This document shows positions 47,318 through 56,533 of a DNA stretch of 64,000 nt, piece by piece. Each line of letters begins with the position of its first letter. Positions within the stretch are counted from its first letter, which is position 1. The notes under the pieces were generated by a model. It ran no database searches, was not told the DNA's origin, and saw nothing but the letters and a program-made list of their open reading frames with translations. The position numbers were made by a program, and so were the translations under genes. This DNA comes from Stenotrophomonas hibiscicola ATCC 19867 (lineage in GTDB: Bacteria > Pseudomonadota > Gammaproteobacteria > Xanthomonadales > Xanthomonadaceae), in contig NZ_KB907498.1 of the NCBI RefSeq assembly GCF_000382065.1, forward strand, positions 1-64,000, read 5' to 3'.

Positions 47318-47455
47318 CAGAAGGGGAGTAGCTCCCAGACGTTGTCGCCGTCATTTCGAGCCCGCAGGCTCCGGTGCAACGGCAGTTCCAGCCGACTGGA
47401 ACTGCGAGCGAGACCTTCGCCGTACTGGCGAAGCTCTGTCCCTGGATCCCCCTCC
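47318..47455 (+). promoter_or_regulatory. yybP-ykoY manganese riboswitch
   Basis: The conserved signature blocks of the yybP-ykoY motif are present in order: AAGGGGAGTAGCTCCC (from 47321), a GTCGCCGTCATTTCGAGCCC segment, and GAGCGAGACCTTCGCC (from 47406), with CCCC after it to close the basal helix. This class binds Mn2+ and usually controls TerC/Alx-family exporters, exactly the gene that follows. Confidence 0.88.
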
Positions 47456-47461
47456 CGATCC

Positions 47462-47510
47462 TCCGTTGCAGATCCTCGCCGTCCGGCTTGGCATTCATCT
47501 TTCCAACGGA
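47462..47510 (+). promoter_or_regulatory. probable expression platform of the riboswitch
   Basis: TCCGTTG (47462-47468) pairs perfectly with CAACGGA (47504-47510), whose ACGGA end is the only ribosome-binding-like sequence, 8 bases before the terC ATG. The helix would hide it, so metal binding could free it. This is inference from pairing only; there is no U-rich terminator. Confidence 0.5.
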
Positions 47511-47518
47511 CATTCCCA

Positions 47519-48481
47519 ATGCAGACGATCGGTAACGTGTGGTTGTGGGGCGGCTTCGCAGCGGTGGTGGTCATCGCCCTGCTGGTCGACCTCGTGTTGA
47601 TGCGCCATGGTGGACCGCACAAGGTCACCTTCAAGGAGGCCCTGTGGTGGTCCATCGGCTGGGTCGCGCTGGCCCTGCTGTTCAATGCCGGCCTCTGGTA
47701 CTACCTGAATGAGACCGCCGGCCAGGTGGTAGCGAACAAGGTCGGCCTCGAATTCCTGACCGGCTACTTGGTCGAGAAGGCGCTCGCGGTCGACAACATC
47801 TTCGTGTTCCTGATGATCATGAGCTACTTCGCGGTGCCGGATGAGCAGCGCCAGAAGGTGCTGATCATCGGCATCCTGGGTGCGATCGTGCTGCGTACGA
47901 TCATGATCTTCGCCGGCAGCGTGCTGATCAGCCAGTTCCATTGGCTGCTCTACGTATTCGGTGCTTTCCTGCTCTTCACCGGTTGGAAGATGTGGTTTGC
48001 CGCCGGCCAGGAGCCGGACCTGGAGACCAACCCGGCCCTGCGCTGGATGCGCAAGCACCTGCGCCTGCTGCCCGACTACGCCGGCAACGCGCTGAGCGTG
48101 AAGCGCGACGGCGTGCGCTGGTTCACCCCGCTGTTCGCGGTGCTGATCCTGATCGCGGTCACCGACGTGATCTTCGCGGTGGACAGCATCCCGGCGATCT
48201 TCGCGATCACCACCGACCCGTTCATCGTGCTCACCTCCAACGTGTTCGCGGTGCTGGGCCTGCGCGCGATGTTCTTCCTGCTGGCCGGCATGGCCGACCG
48301 CTTCCACCTGCTGCCGTATGGCCTGGCGCTGGTGCTGGGCTTCATCGGCATCAAGATGATGATCATCGACCTGTTCAAGATCCCGACCCCGGTGTCGCTG
48401 GGCGTGGTCGCGGTCATCATCGCCGCCACCGTGGTACTGAGCCTGAAGTACCCGCCGAAGGAAGGCTCCGGCCACGCCTGA
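47519..48481 (+). CDS. alx: TerC-family manganese exporter (Alx/MneA-like)
   Basis: Inner-membrane exporter of 320 residues and about nine helices. Conserved acidic helices include LLVDLVLMRHG, GYLVEKALAVDNIFVFLMI (Glu86, Asp92) and VTDVIFAVDSIPAIFAITTD, given in part (Asp216, Asp222), the family's metal site. The Mn2+ riboswitch in front supports manganese export; older names link the family to tellurium resistance. The ATG at 47519 is set by the hairpin-occluded ribosome site; the frame is open upstream through the riboswitch, but that part is RNA. Confidence 0.92.
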   Translation: MQTIGNVWLWGGFAAVVVIALLVDLVLMRHGGPHKVTFKEALWWSIGWVALALLFNAGLWYYLNETAGQVVANKVGLEFLTGYLVEKALAVDNIFVFLMIMSYFAVPDEQRQKVLIIGILGAIVLRTIMIFAGSVLISQFHWLLYVFGAFLLFTGWKMWFAAGQEPDLETNPALRWMRKHLRLLPDYAGNALSVKRDGVRWFTPLFAVLILIAVTDVIFAVDSIPAIFAITTDPFIVLTSNVFAVLGLRAMFFLLAGMADRFHLLPYGLALVLGFIGIKMMIIDLFKIPTPVSLGVVAVIIAATVVLSLKYPPKEGSGHA

Positions 48482-48489
48482 TCATGGCC

Positions 48490-48514
48490 GGCCGGCGGGA
48501 TTGTCCCGCCGGCC
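48490..48514. repeat. hairpin after terC
   Basis: GGCCGGCGGGA / TCCCGCCGGCC with a 3-base TTG loop: a perfect 11-base stem, no T-tract, 8 bases after the stop. It may stabilise the 3' end or act with Rho; it resembles a stray REP. Confidence 0.5.
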
Positions 48515-48574
48515 GCACCCACTCTCCCGCAGCGGTGGCCTTGGTTTCGCGCCAGTCACCGCCATTGCTGAGGT

Positions 48575-49345
48575 ATGGACAACAACGCGCCCCTGCCCGC
48601 CGGCGACGTGCCGGCCCCTCGCGATGACCGCTCGCGCATCCTGCGGGCGTTCAATCTCAGCCTTGCCGCTGTGCTGGTGCTGGTGGCCGTGTTCGCCCTG
48701 CAGGGCACCTTCGACTGGCGGCCGTGGGCGGTCGCACCGCTGGAAGCCAAGGGCCTGCTTGGCCTGATCGGTGGGCCGATGCTGCATGCCTCGGTCGAGC
48801 ATATCGCCGCCAACAGCATCGCGCTCCTGATCCTGGGCACGCTGGCTGGAAGTGTCTACCCGAAAGCAACCGTACGCGCCCTGCCCCTGCTGTGGCTGGG
48901 CTCGGGCATCGGCGCGTGGATGCTGGGCAATCCGGGCAGCGTGCACCTGGGCGCCAGCGGCGTGACCCACGGCCTGATGTTCCTGCTGGCCAGCCTGGGC
49001 CTGCTGCGCCGCGACCGCACGGCCATCGCCACCGGCCTGATCGGCATGCTGTTCTACGGCGGCATGCTGATGACCATCCTGCCACACGCCGATGGCGTGT
49101 CCTGGCAGTCGCACATGGGCGGCGCCTTCGCCGGCATCATCGCCGCGCTGCTGTTCCGCAACGCCGACCCGCTGCCGCCGCGCCCGCGCTACAGCTGGGA
49201 AGACGAAGAAGACGAGGCAGAACCGCTGGCCGACGACGAGCTGGAGCCGCCGTCGCCACAGCGCGTGCCGGTGCTGTGGCAGCCGCGCGAGGGCCAGGAC
49301 TACGTGGTGATTCCTTTCCGCCGGCCGGACGAACCGCGCGGTTGA
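48575..49345 (+). CDS. rhomboid-family intramembrane serine protease
   Basis: A 256-residue inner-membrane protein with about six helices. The catalytic serine is Ser128 in HLGASGVTHG and the catalytic histidine His180 in QSHMGGAFAG; LHASVEHIAANS (His76/Asn80) matches the oxyanion-site helix. A cytoplasmic C-terminal tail (about 196-256) is strongly acidic and ends RRPDEPRG. AGGT lies close to the start. Confidence 0.9.
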   Translation: MDNNAPLPAGDVPAPRDDRSRILRAFNLSLAAVLVLVAVFALQGTFDWRPWAVAPLEAKGLLGLIGGPMLHASVEHIAANSIALLILGTLAGSVYPKATVRALPLLWLGSGIGAWMLGNPGSVHLGASGVTHGLMFLLASLGLLRRDRTAIATGLIGMLFYGGMLMTILPHADGVSWQSHMGGAFAGIIAALLFRNADPLPPRPRYSWEDEEDEAEPLADDELEPPSPQRVPVLWQPREGQDYVVIPFRRPDEPRG

Positions 49346-49353
49346 AGCGAGGG

Positions 49354-49420
49354 GCCGCCGGGCATGGCCCGGCGCTACCGTGTGTGGGCGTCCGGGGTAG
49401 CGCCGGGCCATGCCCGGCGA
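49354..49420. repeat. SMAG-type REP pair (GTAGCGCCGGGCC...)
   Basis: Facing GTAGCGCCGGGCCATGCCCG-type units at 49354-49378 and 49397-49420, between convergent genes. Confidence 0.85.
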
Positions 49421-49432
49421 CGCGTTGCAGCG

Positions 49433-50539
49433 TCAGTTCCCGGCCGCACCCATGCCATCCACCGCCTGCCGGCCCAGCGCCGGATCATCGGTGAAGAACG
49501 CATCGATGCCGGTCGCCAGATAGGCGTGCATCTCGGCAATCGAACCTTCGGGATTGCGCGCGGTGTCGGCGCCCTTGCGCAGGTTGCTGGCCTGGAAGTG
49601 GTTCTCCGGACGGAAGGTGTACGGAATCACCATCAGCCCCACTGCATGTGCGTCCTGTACCAGCGTGGTCGGAGTGCTCAGCGCGCCCTTGGCATCCAGC
49701 GGAATGATCGAGCGCAGTTCCGGGCCGATGCCGTCGGCGTAGCTGGCGATGTCCTTCAGTCCGGCCGGGGTCATCATCTGCGCGTAGGTGAGCGTGCCAC
49801 CGGCCTTGGCGATGTCGGCCGGCTGGGTGCCGCCCTTCCACAGCAGTTGCAGCAGGCGGATGTTGCTGCCGCGCGGGATCTTGCCGCGCAGGTAGCGCAG
49901 GTTGGCGGTCTCGAACGACTGGATGGTGACCGGGCCGACGTTGGTATAGGCATTGCCACGCAGCGCGGTCAGGAGCTTGTCTTCCATCGGCAGGCCGATC
50001 GACTGGAAGTAGGTCGGGTGCTTGATCTCCGGCACCAGGCCGATGCCACGGTTGGCACGCCCGGCCTGCTGGACAAGGAATGCGAGGATCTCGTCCAGGC
50101 TGGCGATGCGGAACTGGCCGTCATAGGCGGTGCTGCGCAGTTCCGGCAGGCGCTCGCGCGCGTACAGGGTCTTCAGCTCGGCCAGGGTGAAGTCTTCGGT
50201 GAACCAGCCGTCGACCTTCTGCCCGTCGATGACCTTGCTGGTGCGGCGGCTGGCGAACTCCGGATGCGAGGCCACATCAGTGGTGCCGCTGATCTCGTTC
50301 TCGTGGCGGGCCACCATCATTCCGTCCCTGGTCATCACCAGGTCCGGCTCGATGTAGTCGGCGCCATCGGCGATCGCCTGCGCATAGGCGGCCAGGGTGT
50401 GCTCGGGCAGCAACGCGCTCGCCCCGCGATGGCCATAGACCGACACCTTGGGCGTGGCCGGGGTGGAGGATTCAGCACTCATGGCCACCGATGGTGCCAC
50501 GGCCAGCGACAACAGCAACGCACAACCCCACGACTTCAC
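49433..50539 (-). CDS. glpQ: periplasmic glycerophosphodiester phosphodiesterase
   Basis: Hydrolyses glycerophosphodiesters to glycerol-3-phosphate and an alcohol. 368 residues with a signal peptide (about 1-21). The TIM-barrel active site has VYGHRGASALLPEHT (His37, Arg38), ADYIEPDLVMTRDG (Glu64, Asp66) and His79. GTG 50539 is chosen: GGGGA lies 8 bases before it and it begins with a proper signal sequence; a longer frame starts at 50587. Confidence 0.92.
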   Translation of the reverse strand: MKSWGCALLLSLAVAPSVAMSAESSTPATPKVSVYGHRGASALLPEHTLAAYAQAIADGADYIEPDLVMTRDGMMVARHENEISGTTDVASHPEFASRRTSKVIDGQKVDGWFTEDFTLAELKTLYARERLPELRSTAYDGQFRIASLDEILAFLVQQAGRANRGIGLVPEIKHPTYFQSIGLPMEDKLLTALRGNAYTNVGPVTIQSFETANLRYLRGKIPRGSNIRLLQLLWKGGTQPADIAKAGGTLTYAQMMTPAGLKDIASYADGIGPELRSIIPLDAKGALSTPTTLVQDAHAVGLMVIPYTFRPENHFQASNLRKGADTARNPEGSIAEMHAYLATGIDAFFTDDPALGRQAVDGMGAAGN

Positions 50540-50614
50540 TGCGACTTCCCCAAGCGGTATGTGATGGGCGCCAGTATGCGGCGGCAATGTGACAGGTGGG
50601 GGAAGCCCGCACCT

Positions 50615-50674
50615 GTAGAGCCGAGCCCATGCTCGGCTGACGGGTAGAGCAGCCGAGCATGGGCTCGGCTCTAC
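50615..50674. repeat. SMAG-type REP pair
   Basis: Two facing GTAGAGCCGAGCCCATGCTC-type units around a 14-base spacer, immediately past the mnmE stop. Confidence 0.85.
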
Positions 50675-50676
50675 AG

Positions 50677-52026
50677 TTACTTGCCGATGCAGAAACTGGA
50701 GAAGATCCTTCCCAGCAGGTCATCGGCACTCATCTGCCCGGTGATCTCGCCCAGCGCGTCATGCGCCAGCCGTAGTTCCTCAGCAGCCAGTTCCAGGTGC
50801 TCCTGCGCCAGCTCGCCATCGGCGCGCTGCGCGTGCTCCTGCGCACGCTCGATTGCATCCACATGCCGCGCGCGCGCGGAGAACTCGCCATCCGCCTGCT
50901 CCCCTGCCCCGGCCGAAGCGATCAAACGCAGGCGCGCGTGCAGATCCTCCAGGCCGGCACCGGTCGCAGCCGAGACGAACACACGGTCCGGGTCGTCCAG
51001 CATCGGCAGCGCATCCAGCAGGTCCGACTTGTTGTGGATGTAGACCTTGTGTGGCACCGCTGCCACGGCCTCGCCCAGCGCCGCTTCACCCGCCGCCGGA
51101 TCGCGCGCGTCCAAGACGATCAGGGCCAGGTCGGTTCGCTCGATCTCCACATGGGCGCGGCGCATGCCTTCGCGTTCGATGGCGTCGCCGCCGTCGCGCA
51201 GGCCAGCGGTATCGACCAGGGTCAGTTCCAGCCCGTCCAGGCGGATGGTCTCGCGAAGCGTGTCGCGGGTGGTGCCGGCGATGTCGGTGACGATGGCGCG
51301 TTCACTGCCGGCCAGCGCATTGAGCAATGAGCTCTTTCCGGCATTGGGCGGACCGATCAGCACCGCGTGCAGGCCATCGCGCAGGCGGCGACCGCGTTCG
51401 GCATCGCGGCGCAGCAGGGCCAAGTCGCTGCGCGCCTGTTCCAGCCCGCGCCGCACCTGTGCGCCACCGAGCGTATCCAGCGGTTCGTCGGCGAAGTCGA
51501 TGGCCGCTTCCACGTGGATGCGCAGCGTGACCAGCTGCTCGAACACGGCCTCGATGCGGCGCGAGAACACGCCATCCAGCGAGCGTCGTGCAGCGCGTGC
51601 GGCACGGTTGTCGCCGGCGGCGATCAGGTCAGCGATGGCCTCAGCCTGGGCCAGGTCGAGCTTGCCGTTGAGGAACGCGCGTTCGCTGAACTCACCCGGC
51701 CGCGCCTGGCGCGCACCGAGCGCGATGCAGCGCGCGACCAGCTGCTGCAGCAGCACCGGGCTGCCATGGCCCTGCAGTTCCACCACCTCTTCGCCGGTGA
51801 AGCTGTTCGGTGCCGGGAACCACAGCACGATGCCATCGTCGATGACCTCGCCGTCGGCATCACGCAGGCGCGCGTAGTGCGCGTGGCGCGGCCGCAGCGC
51901 GGGCGCCCCCAGCGCATTGGCAATCGCCGCAGCGCGCGGACCGGACAGGCGCAACAGGCCGACACCGCCGGCGCCGGGGGCACTGGCGATGGCCACAATG
52001 GTGTCGGTGCGGATCGCGTCGTTCAT
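50677..52026 (-). CDS. mnmE: tRNA modification GTPase MnmE
   Basis: With MnmG, adds the cmnm5 group to U34 of certain tRNAs. 449 residues: the N-terminal tetrahydrofolate-binding domain (to about 120), helical domain, G domain with P-loop GPPNAGKSS (225-233) and [10 protein letters not shown], and the invariant C-terminal CIGK (446-449). Normal length. It starts 3 bases after the stop of the next gene upstream, so it may be cotranscribed with the caspase-type gene. Confidence 0.95.
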   Translation of the reverse strand: MNDAIRTDTIVAIASAPGAGGVGLLRLSGPRAAAIANALGAPALRPRHAHYARLRDADGEVIDDGIVLWFPAPNSFTGEEVVELQGHGSPVLLQQLVARCIALGARQARPGEFSERAFLNGKLDLAQAEAIADLIAAGDNRAARAARRSLDGVFSRRIEAVFEQLVTLRIHVEAAIDFADEPLDTLGGAQVRRGLEQARSDLALLRRDAERGRRLRDGLHAVLIGPPNAGKSSLLNALAGSERAIVTDIAGTTRDTLRETIRLDGLELTLVDTAGLRDGGDAIEREGMRRAHVEIERTDLALIVLDARDPAAGEAALGEAVAAVPHKVYIHNKSDLLDALPMLDDPDRVFVSAATGAGLEDLHARLRLIASAGAGEQADGEFSARARHVDAIERAQEHAQRADGELAQEHLELAAEELRLAHDALGEITGQMSADDLLGRIFSSFCIGK

Positions 52027-52029
52027 GGC

Positions 52030-54702
52030 TCAGAGCTTCTCCAGCTGCGTGCGTGCCTGCGCGGCACCGCTGCCCTGCGGCTGCAGCGCCAGGTAGGTGG
52101 TGTAGGCCTGCTTCGCCTTGGCCTTGTCGCCGGCGTTGAAGTAGGCATCACCCAGGTTGAGATAGGCCACGGCGCGCGATGGGTCGATCTTCAGCGTGTT
52201 CTCCAGCCAGCGCGCCGCTTCGGCATAGCGCTGCTGGCGGTAGTAGACGAAACCGAGGTTGTTGGCGGCCTGGGCAAAGTCCGGACGCAGCTTCAGTGCT
52301 TCGGTGAACTGCGCGACTGCCTCGTCGTACTGCTTCTCGCGGTACAGCTGCAGGCCACGGTCGTTGGCCTGCTGCGCGCGCTGGCGGTCGGACGCCGGGC
52401 CGGCGGAGGGCACTACCAGCTTGGCCTTGCCGCCCTGCAGGTCAGCCACCGTCACCGGCGCCTGGCTGCCCTTGGCCTCGCTGGCGGCATCCACCTTGTT
52501 GTTCAGTGCGATTGCATCGGCGGTCAGCTGGCGCGTATCGGCATTGAGGAATTCCTGGCTGTCCGGCACCTGGAACACGAACTCGCCGCCCTGCGAACCG
52601 GGCAGGCTGCCGAAGGCCGGCGTCTGGTGCGAAACGGCCGAGACGGCCGGCGCCACGTAGGCGGCCAGTTCAGTACCGGTGATCAGGCCGTCGCCGTTGA
52701 GGTCACCCTTGCCGGCCAGCGCCTGCAGCAGCACCCAGGTAAACACCGAGTGACCGTTCGGGCCGGCGTCGGCCACCTGCTGGTCGGCGCCGCCGGCGGT
52801 CAGCATCTGCCGCGCGCTGCGGCGGGCATTCTCGCGCAGGAACGACGACGACGACGGGCCACCACGGGTCAGGCCCAGGCCGCTGTAGCAGGCATCCATC
52901 ACGAACATCACGTGCTTGGCCTGCATGCTCTCGGCGATGTTCTGGATATCGGTCATCGCGATGGCATCGGTAGCGAATTCCTTCGGGTCCGAATCAACCG
53001 GGATGATGTAGCCGAGGTCGCGCCCTGAGGCGAGCTGGCGGGTCGCGCCGTGGCCGGCGAAGAACACGAACACGCGGTCGTTCCTGCCAGTGCGGTCATC
53101 GGCCAGGCGGTCGTGGAAGGCGGCCAGGATGTTGTTGCGGGTGGCCTGCTCGTTCTTCAGCACGATCACCTGCGAGGACGGGAAGCCGAACTGCCCGGTC
53201 AGGGTACCGGCCACCGCCTGCGCGTCGTGGCTGGCGTATTCCAGCTTCGGCCACTTGGCGTAGTTGTCGATGCCGACCACGATCGCCCACGACTTCTCGT
53301 AGCCGGTGGTGACGGTCGCGGCACCGGTATCGCCCTTGCGCGCACGGGCGACGGTGAAGTCGCGGCCGTTCCAGCCGGCGAACTGGTAGCCATCGGCGAT
53401 CAGCCGGTCGAGGATCTGCGGCAGTGCCTTCACTGCACGATCGTGGATGTCGTGGAACAGGATGATGCCGCGCTGTTCCTTGTTCACCTGGTCCAGCACG
53501 CGCTGCACGATCGATTCCGGCACCGGGTCGGCCCAGTCCATCGAATCGATGTTCCACATGATCGACTTCAGTCCGGCCTCGTTGAGCAGCTGCAGGCCTT
53601 CGGCGTTGCGCGCGCCGTACGGGAAGCGGAACAGCGGCGCGCGCTTGCTGTCGACATCCTTCAGCAGCGTGTCGGTGTCGAGCACCTGCTGGCGCAGCGC
53701 GTCACCGGTGGTGCGCGACAGTTGGGCGTGGGTCAGGCTGTGGTTGCCGACCGCATAGCCTTCTTCCATCAGGTTGCGGCTGATCTTCGCCATCGGGCCG
53801 AGGCTGACCTTGCCGTCGGCCTCGACCTTGCCCAGGTTGCGGCCCACTTCGAAGAAGACACCCGGCACGTCATAGCGCTTGAGGATGGCCACCACTTCAT
53901 CGGTATAGGCCTTGTGCGGACCGTCGTCGAAAGTCAGCACCACGGTCTTGGCCGGCAGGTCGCGGCCGAAGATCTCGCGGTCGCTGTCCTTCATCGACAT
54001 CGGGTACGGCTCGATCACGCCGTAGTCGCGCAGGATCGCTTCGCGGCTGTAGTCCTTGTGCAGGTGGGCGATGTAGTCCTCCCACTTCTCGCGCTTCAGC
54101 TCGATGGCGCGGGTGCGCTCGAAGCGGCTGAAGATGCGGGTCAGTTCCTGGTTGTAGTTGCGCTCGATCTCATCGAGCGCTTCCAGATCCTCACCGATGC
54201 GCTGGTGCAGCTTCACCGCCGGCAGCGACGAATCGGTGCCGACGCGCTCATGCAGATCACGCAGTACTTCGCGGAAGGCCAGGCGGTCGGCGTCGAACAG
54301 TTCCGGCGCCGACTCGATGTAGTCCAGCACGGTGCCGAGGGTGGCGAAGCGCTGCGGGCTGGAGCCGCGCAGCAGGGTGTCGAACTGCGCGGCGATCGCC
54401 GTGCGCTGTTCCAGGCCATCGTGGAACAGCTGCTGGCCCACGCGCGTGGAGGTACCGCGGTCGGCGGCCGACTGATGTTCCTCGTCGGCCAGCAGCACGA
54501 TGATCCGGCGGTAGCCGTCGAGCTGTTTCTGCAGGGCCGCCAACAACGGTGCGGCCGCGGGATCGGCGGCGGCCGCGGCCTGCGCGCTCGCCTGGGTGAC
54601 GGTGGTCGCCGGCGCCTTCGCGTCCTTGTCGCCGCAGCCGGCAACAACCAGGGTCAACAACAGCGAGGGCAGGAACAGGCGGAACGACGACGCACGCGGC
54701 AT
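52030..54702 (-). CDS. lipoprotein with polysaccharide deacetylase, caspase-like, EF-hand-like and TPR modules
   Basis: An 890-residue protein of unusual architecture. Signal peptide and lipobox (VAGC, Cys23); a helical region (45-235); a NodB-type polysaccharide deacetylase with all metal and catalytic motifs (TFDDGP 257-262, HSLTH 321-325, RFPYG 359-363, ILFHD with His417); then a caspase-fold protease (about 467-700) with dyad His551 (FFAGHG) and Cys605 (MDACYSG). In it sits an EF-hand-like loop DLNGDGLITGTEL (667-679) with Asp, Asn, Asp and Glu at the calcium positions. Three or so TPRs end it (about 774-885). The signal and lipid anchor put all this in the periplasm, on a membrane. No frameshift appears. 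Function is unknown: it may deacetylate a cell-wall or exopolysaccharide glycan and cleave partners held by the TPRs. It lies between yidC and mnmE. Confidence 0.88.
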   Translation of the reverse strand: MPRASSFRLFLPSLLLTLVVAGCGDKDAKAPATTVTQASAQAAAAADPAAAPLLAALQKQLDGYRRIIVLLADEEHQSAADRGTSTRVGQQLFHDGLEQRTAIAAQFDTLLRGSSPQRFATLGTVLDYIESAPELFDADRLAFREVLRDLHERVGTDSSLPAVKLHQRIGEDLEALDEIERNYNQELTRIFSRFERTRAIELKREKWEDYIAHLHKDYSREAILRDYGVIEPYPMSMKDSDREIFGRDLPAKTVVLTFDDGPHKAYTDEVVAILKRYDVPGVFFEVGRNLGKVEADGKVSLGPMAKISRNLMEEGYAVGNHSLTHAQLSRTTGDALRQQVLDTDTLLKDVDSKRAPLFRFPYGARNAEGLQLLNEAGLKSIMWNIDSMDWADPVPESIVQRVLDQVNKEQRGIILFHDIHDRAVKALPQILDRLIADGYQFAGWNGRDFTVARARKGDTGAATVTTGYEKSWAIVVGIDNYAKWPKLEYASHDAQAVAGTLTGQFGFPSSQVIVLKNEQATRNNILAAFHDRLADDRTGRNDRVFVFFAGHGATRQLASGRDLGYIIPVDSDPKEFATDAIAMTDIQNIAESMQAKHVMFVMDACYSGLGLTRGGPSSSSFLRENARRSARQMLTAGGADQQVADAGPNGHSVFTWVLLQALAGKGDLNGDGLITGTELAAYVAPAVSAVSHQTPAFGSLPGSQGGEFVFQVPDSQEFLNADTRQLTADAIALNNKVDAASEAKGSQAPVTVADLQGGKAKLVVPSAGPASDRQRAQQANDRGLQLYREKQYDEAVAQFTEALKLRPDFAQAANNLGFVYYRQQRYAEAARWLENTLKIDPSRAVAYLNLGDAYFNAGDKAKAKQAYTTYLALQPQGSGAAQARTQLEKL

Positions 54703-54756
54703 GGCGGACTCGAAGGTGGGAGGAACGGTGTGCCGGCGATTCTAACGCCGCATGCG

Positions 54757-54782
54757 AAAAGCCCGCCTTGCGGCGGGCTTTT
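54757..54782 (-). terminator. Rho-independent terminator after yidC
   Basis: GCCCGCC (54761-54767), loop TTGC, GGCGGGC (54772-54778), flanked by AAAA and TTTT, so it can end transcription in either direction. It separates the rpmH-rnpA-yidC operon from the caspase-type gene. Confidence 0.85.
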
Positions 54783-54791
54783 GCTGGGGTC

Positions 54792-54814
54792 AGCCGGCCA
54801 GCGGCCGGCTCTAC
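54792..54814. repeat. SMAG-type REP (GTAGAGCCGGCCGCTGGCC...)
   Basis: One GTAG-headed unit on the minus strand, between yidC and its terminator. Confidence 0.75.
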
Positions 54815-54817
54815 CGA

Positions 54818-56533
54818 TTACTTCTTCTTGACCGGGGCCGGAGCGGTGGTGGCCGGGACCGGCTCGCCGCCATGGCGCTTGGTCATCCACCACTGCTGCA
54901 GCAGGCCCAGGCCGCCGTTGACCACCCAGTACAGGACCAGGCCGGACGGCATGAAGGCCATCATGACGCCGAACACCAGCGGCATGAACTGCATCATCTT
55001 CTGCTGCATCGGGTCCATGCCCGGTGCCGGGGTCAGCTTCTGGGTGAACCACATCACTGCCACGTTGATGACCGGCAGGATGAAGTACGGGTCGCGTGCG
55101 GTCAGGTCCTGGATCCAGCCGAACCAGGGCGCCTGGCGCAGTTCGACCGATTCCACCAGCACCCAGTACAGGGCGAAGAAGATCGGCATCTGGATGAGGA
55201 TCGGCAGGCAGCCGCCCATCGGATTGATCTTTTCCTTCTTGTACAGCTCCATCATCGCGGTCTGGAACTTCTGGCGGTCATCGCCATAGCGTTCCTTCAG
55301 CTGCGCGATGCGCGGCTGGAAGCGGCGCATCTTGGCGCCGCTCTTGTACTGGGTTGCCGACAGCGGGTACAGCACCAGCTTCAGCAGCACCACCAGCCCG
55401 ACGATCGCCCAGCCCCAGTTGCCGACCAGCTTGTGCACCTGGTTCAACACCCAGAACAGGCCCTGGCCGATCACCGCCATCATCGAGAAGCGGCTGTAGT
55501 CGACCACGCGGTCCAGGCCCGGCACATCTTCCTTGGCGATCAGGTTGACCAGCTTCGGGCCGACCCACAGGCGGGCTTCGGTGCTGGTCGACTGGCCCGG
55601 CGCCACGGTGAAGGCCGGGCCACGCGCTTCGATCAGGTCACGACCGGCCACCTGCGACAGCACGTAGTGTGCGGTCTGGTCCTTCTGCGGGATCCAGGCG
55701 GTGAAGAAGTGGTGCTGCAGCATCGCCAGCCAGCCGCCGGTGATGTTCTGGTTCAGCGTGCCGTCTTCCAGGTAGTCCTTGAACGCACGACGCTGGTACT
55801 TCTTGTCATTGTCGTACCAGGTGGCACCGTTGAAGCTGAAGGAATCCGGGTTGGTCATGCTCCGCGACAGAATGGTCGGGGTGCGGTCCAGGGTGCGGTA
55901 GACGTAGCCGTTCCACGGCGCGGTGCCGGCGTTGCTGACTTCGTCCTTGAAGCGCACGGCGTACTCGTTGCGCGAGACGGTCAGGGTGCGCTTGATGGTC
56001 ACGCCGTTGTCGGCGGTCCACACGAACGGGATCTGCAGCTCGTTCTGGCCCTTGGCCAGCACGAAGTCGGTGGTGTCACCCACCAGCTTGAAGCCGTCGG
56101 CGCCGGGAACCGGGGTGTTCTTGTCTTCGCTGGCCCAGCCACTGATCGCGCTGTACGGGTGGGCGGGGTCTTCGGTCAGCAGGCGGACCGGCGGACTGCC
56201 TTCGTCCTTGGTCTGCGGGAACTGCAGCAGCTCGGCGTCGAGCACGCGGCCGCCGTCGAGCACCAGGCGCAGCACGTCGGTGGTGACCGTCACGCGCTGG
56301 CTGGCCGGGGTAGCGCTGGCCTGGGCCTGTGCGGCGGCCTGGCCGGGGGCGCCCGGCACCTGGGCGCTGGGGATGGCGCCGGGGTTCGCGCCCGGAACAC
56401 TCTGTGCGGCGGCCGGGGCCGACGTGGTGGTTGGTGCCGGGGTCGGAGCAGCGTTTTCACGGCTCCACTCCATCCACAGCAGCACGGCCACCATCAGCCA
56501 GGCAAAAATGAGGAATACGCGGGTCTGGTTCAT
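54818..56533 (-). CDS. yidC: membrane protein insertase YidC
   Basis: Inserts and folds inner-membrane proteins, alone or with SecYEG. 571 residues: N-terminal helix, a long Ala/Pro-rich periplasmic start, the beta-supersandwich P1 domain (about 80-350) and the conserved five-helix core (about 355-550) with the [22 protein letters not shown] stretch, shown here in part. The C-terminus is basic (APAPVKKK). The ATG overlaps the rnpA stop (TGATG). The yidD gene that often lies between rnpA and yidC is absent. Confidence 0.96.
   Translation of the reverse strand: MNQTRVFLIFAWLMVAVLLWMEWSRENAAPTPAPTTTSAPAAAQSVPGANPGAIPSAQVPGAPGQAAAQAQASATPASQRVTVTTDVLRLVLDGGRVLDAELLQFPQTKDEGSPPVRLLTEDPAHPYSAISGWASEDKNTPVPGADGFKLVGDTTDFVLAKGQNELQIPFVWTADNGVTIKRTLTVSRNEYAVRFKDEVSNAGTAPWNGYVYRTLDRTPTILSRSMTNPDSFSFNGATWYDNDKKYQRRAFKDYLEDGTLNQNITGGWLAMLQHHFFTAWIPQKDQTAHYVLSQVAGRDLIEARGPAFTVAPGQSTSTEARLWVGPKLVNLIAKEDVPGLDRVVDYSRFSMMAVIGQGLFWVLNQVHKLVGNWGWAIVGLVVLLKLVLYPLSATQYKSGAKMRRFQPRIAQLKERYGDDRQKFQTAMMELYKKEKINPMGGCLPILIQMPIFFALYWVLVESVELRQAPWFGWIQDLTARDPYFILPVINVAVMWFTQKLTPAPGMDPMQQKMMQFMPLVFGVMMAFMPSGLVLYWVVNGGLGLLQQWWMTKRHGGEPVPATTAPAPVKKK

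Noticed and set aside
48490..48514. Hairpin after terC as a Rho-independent terminator
   Set aside because: Strong stem but no T-tract on either side, so listed as a repeat only.
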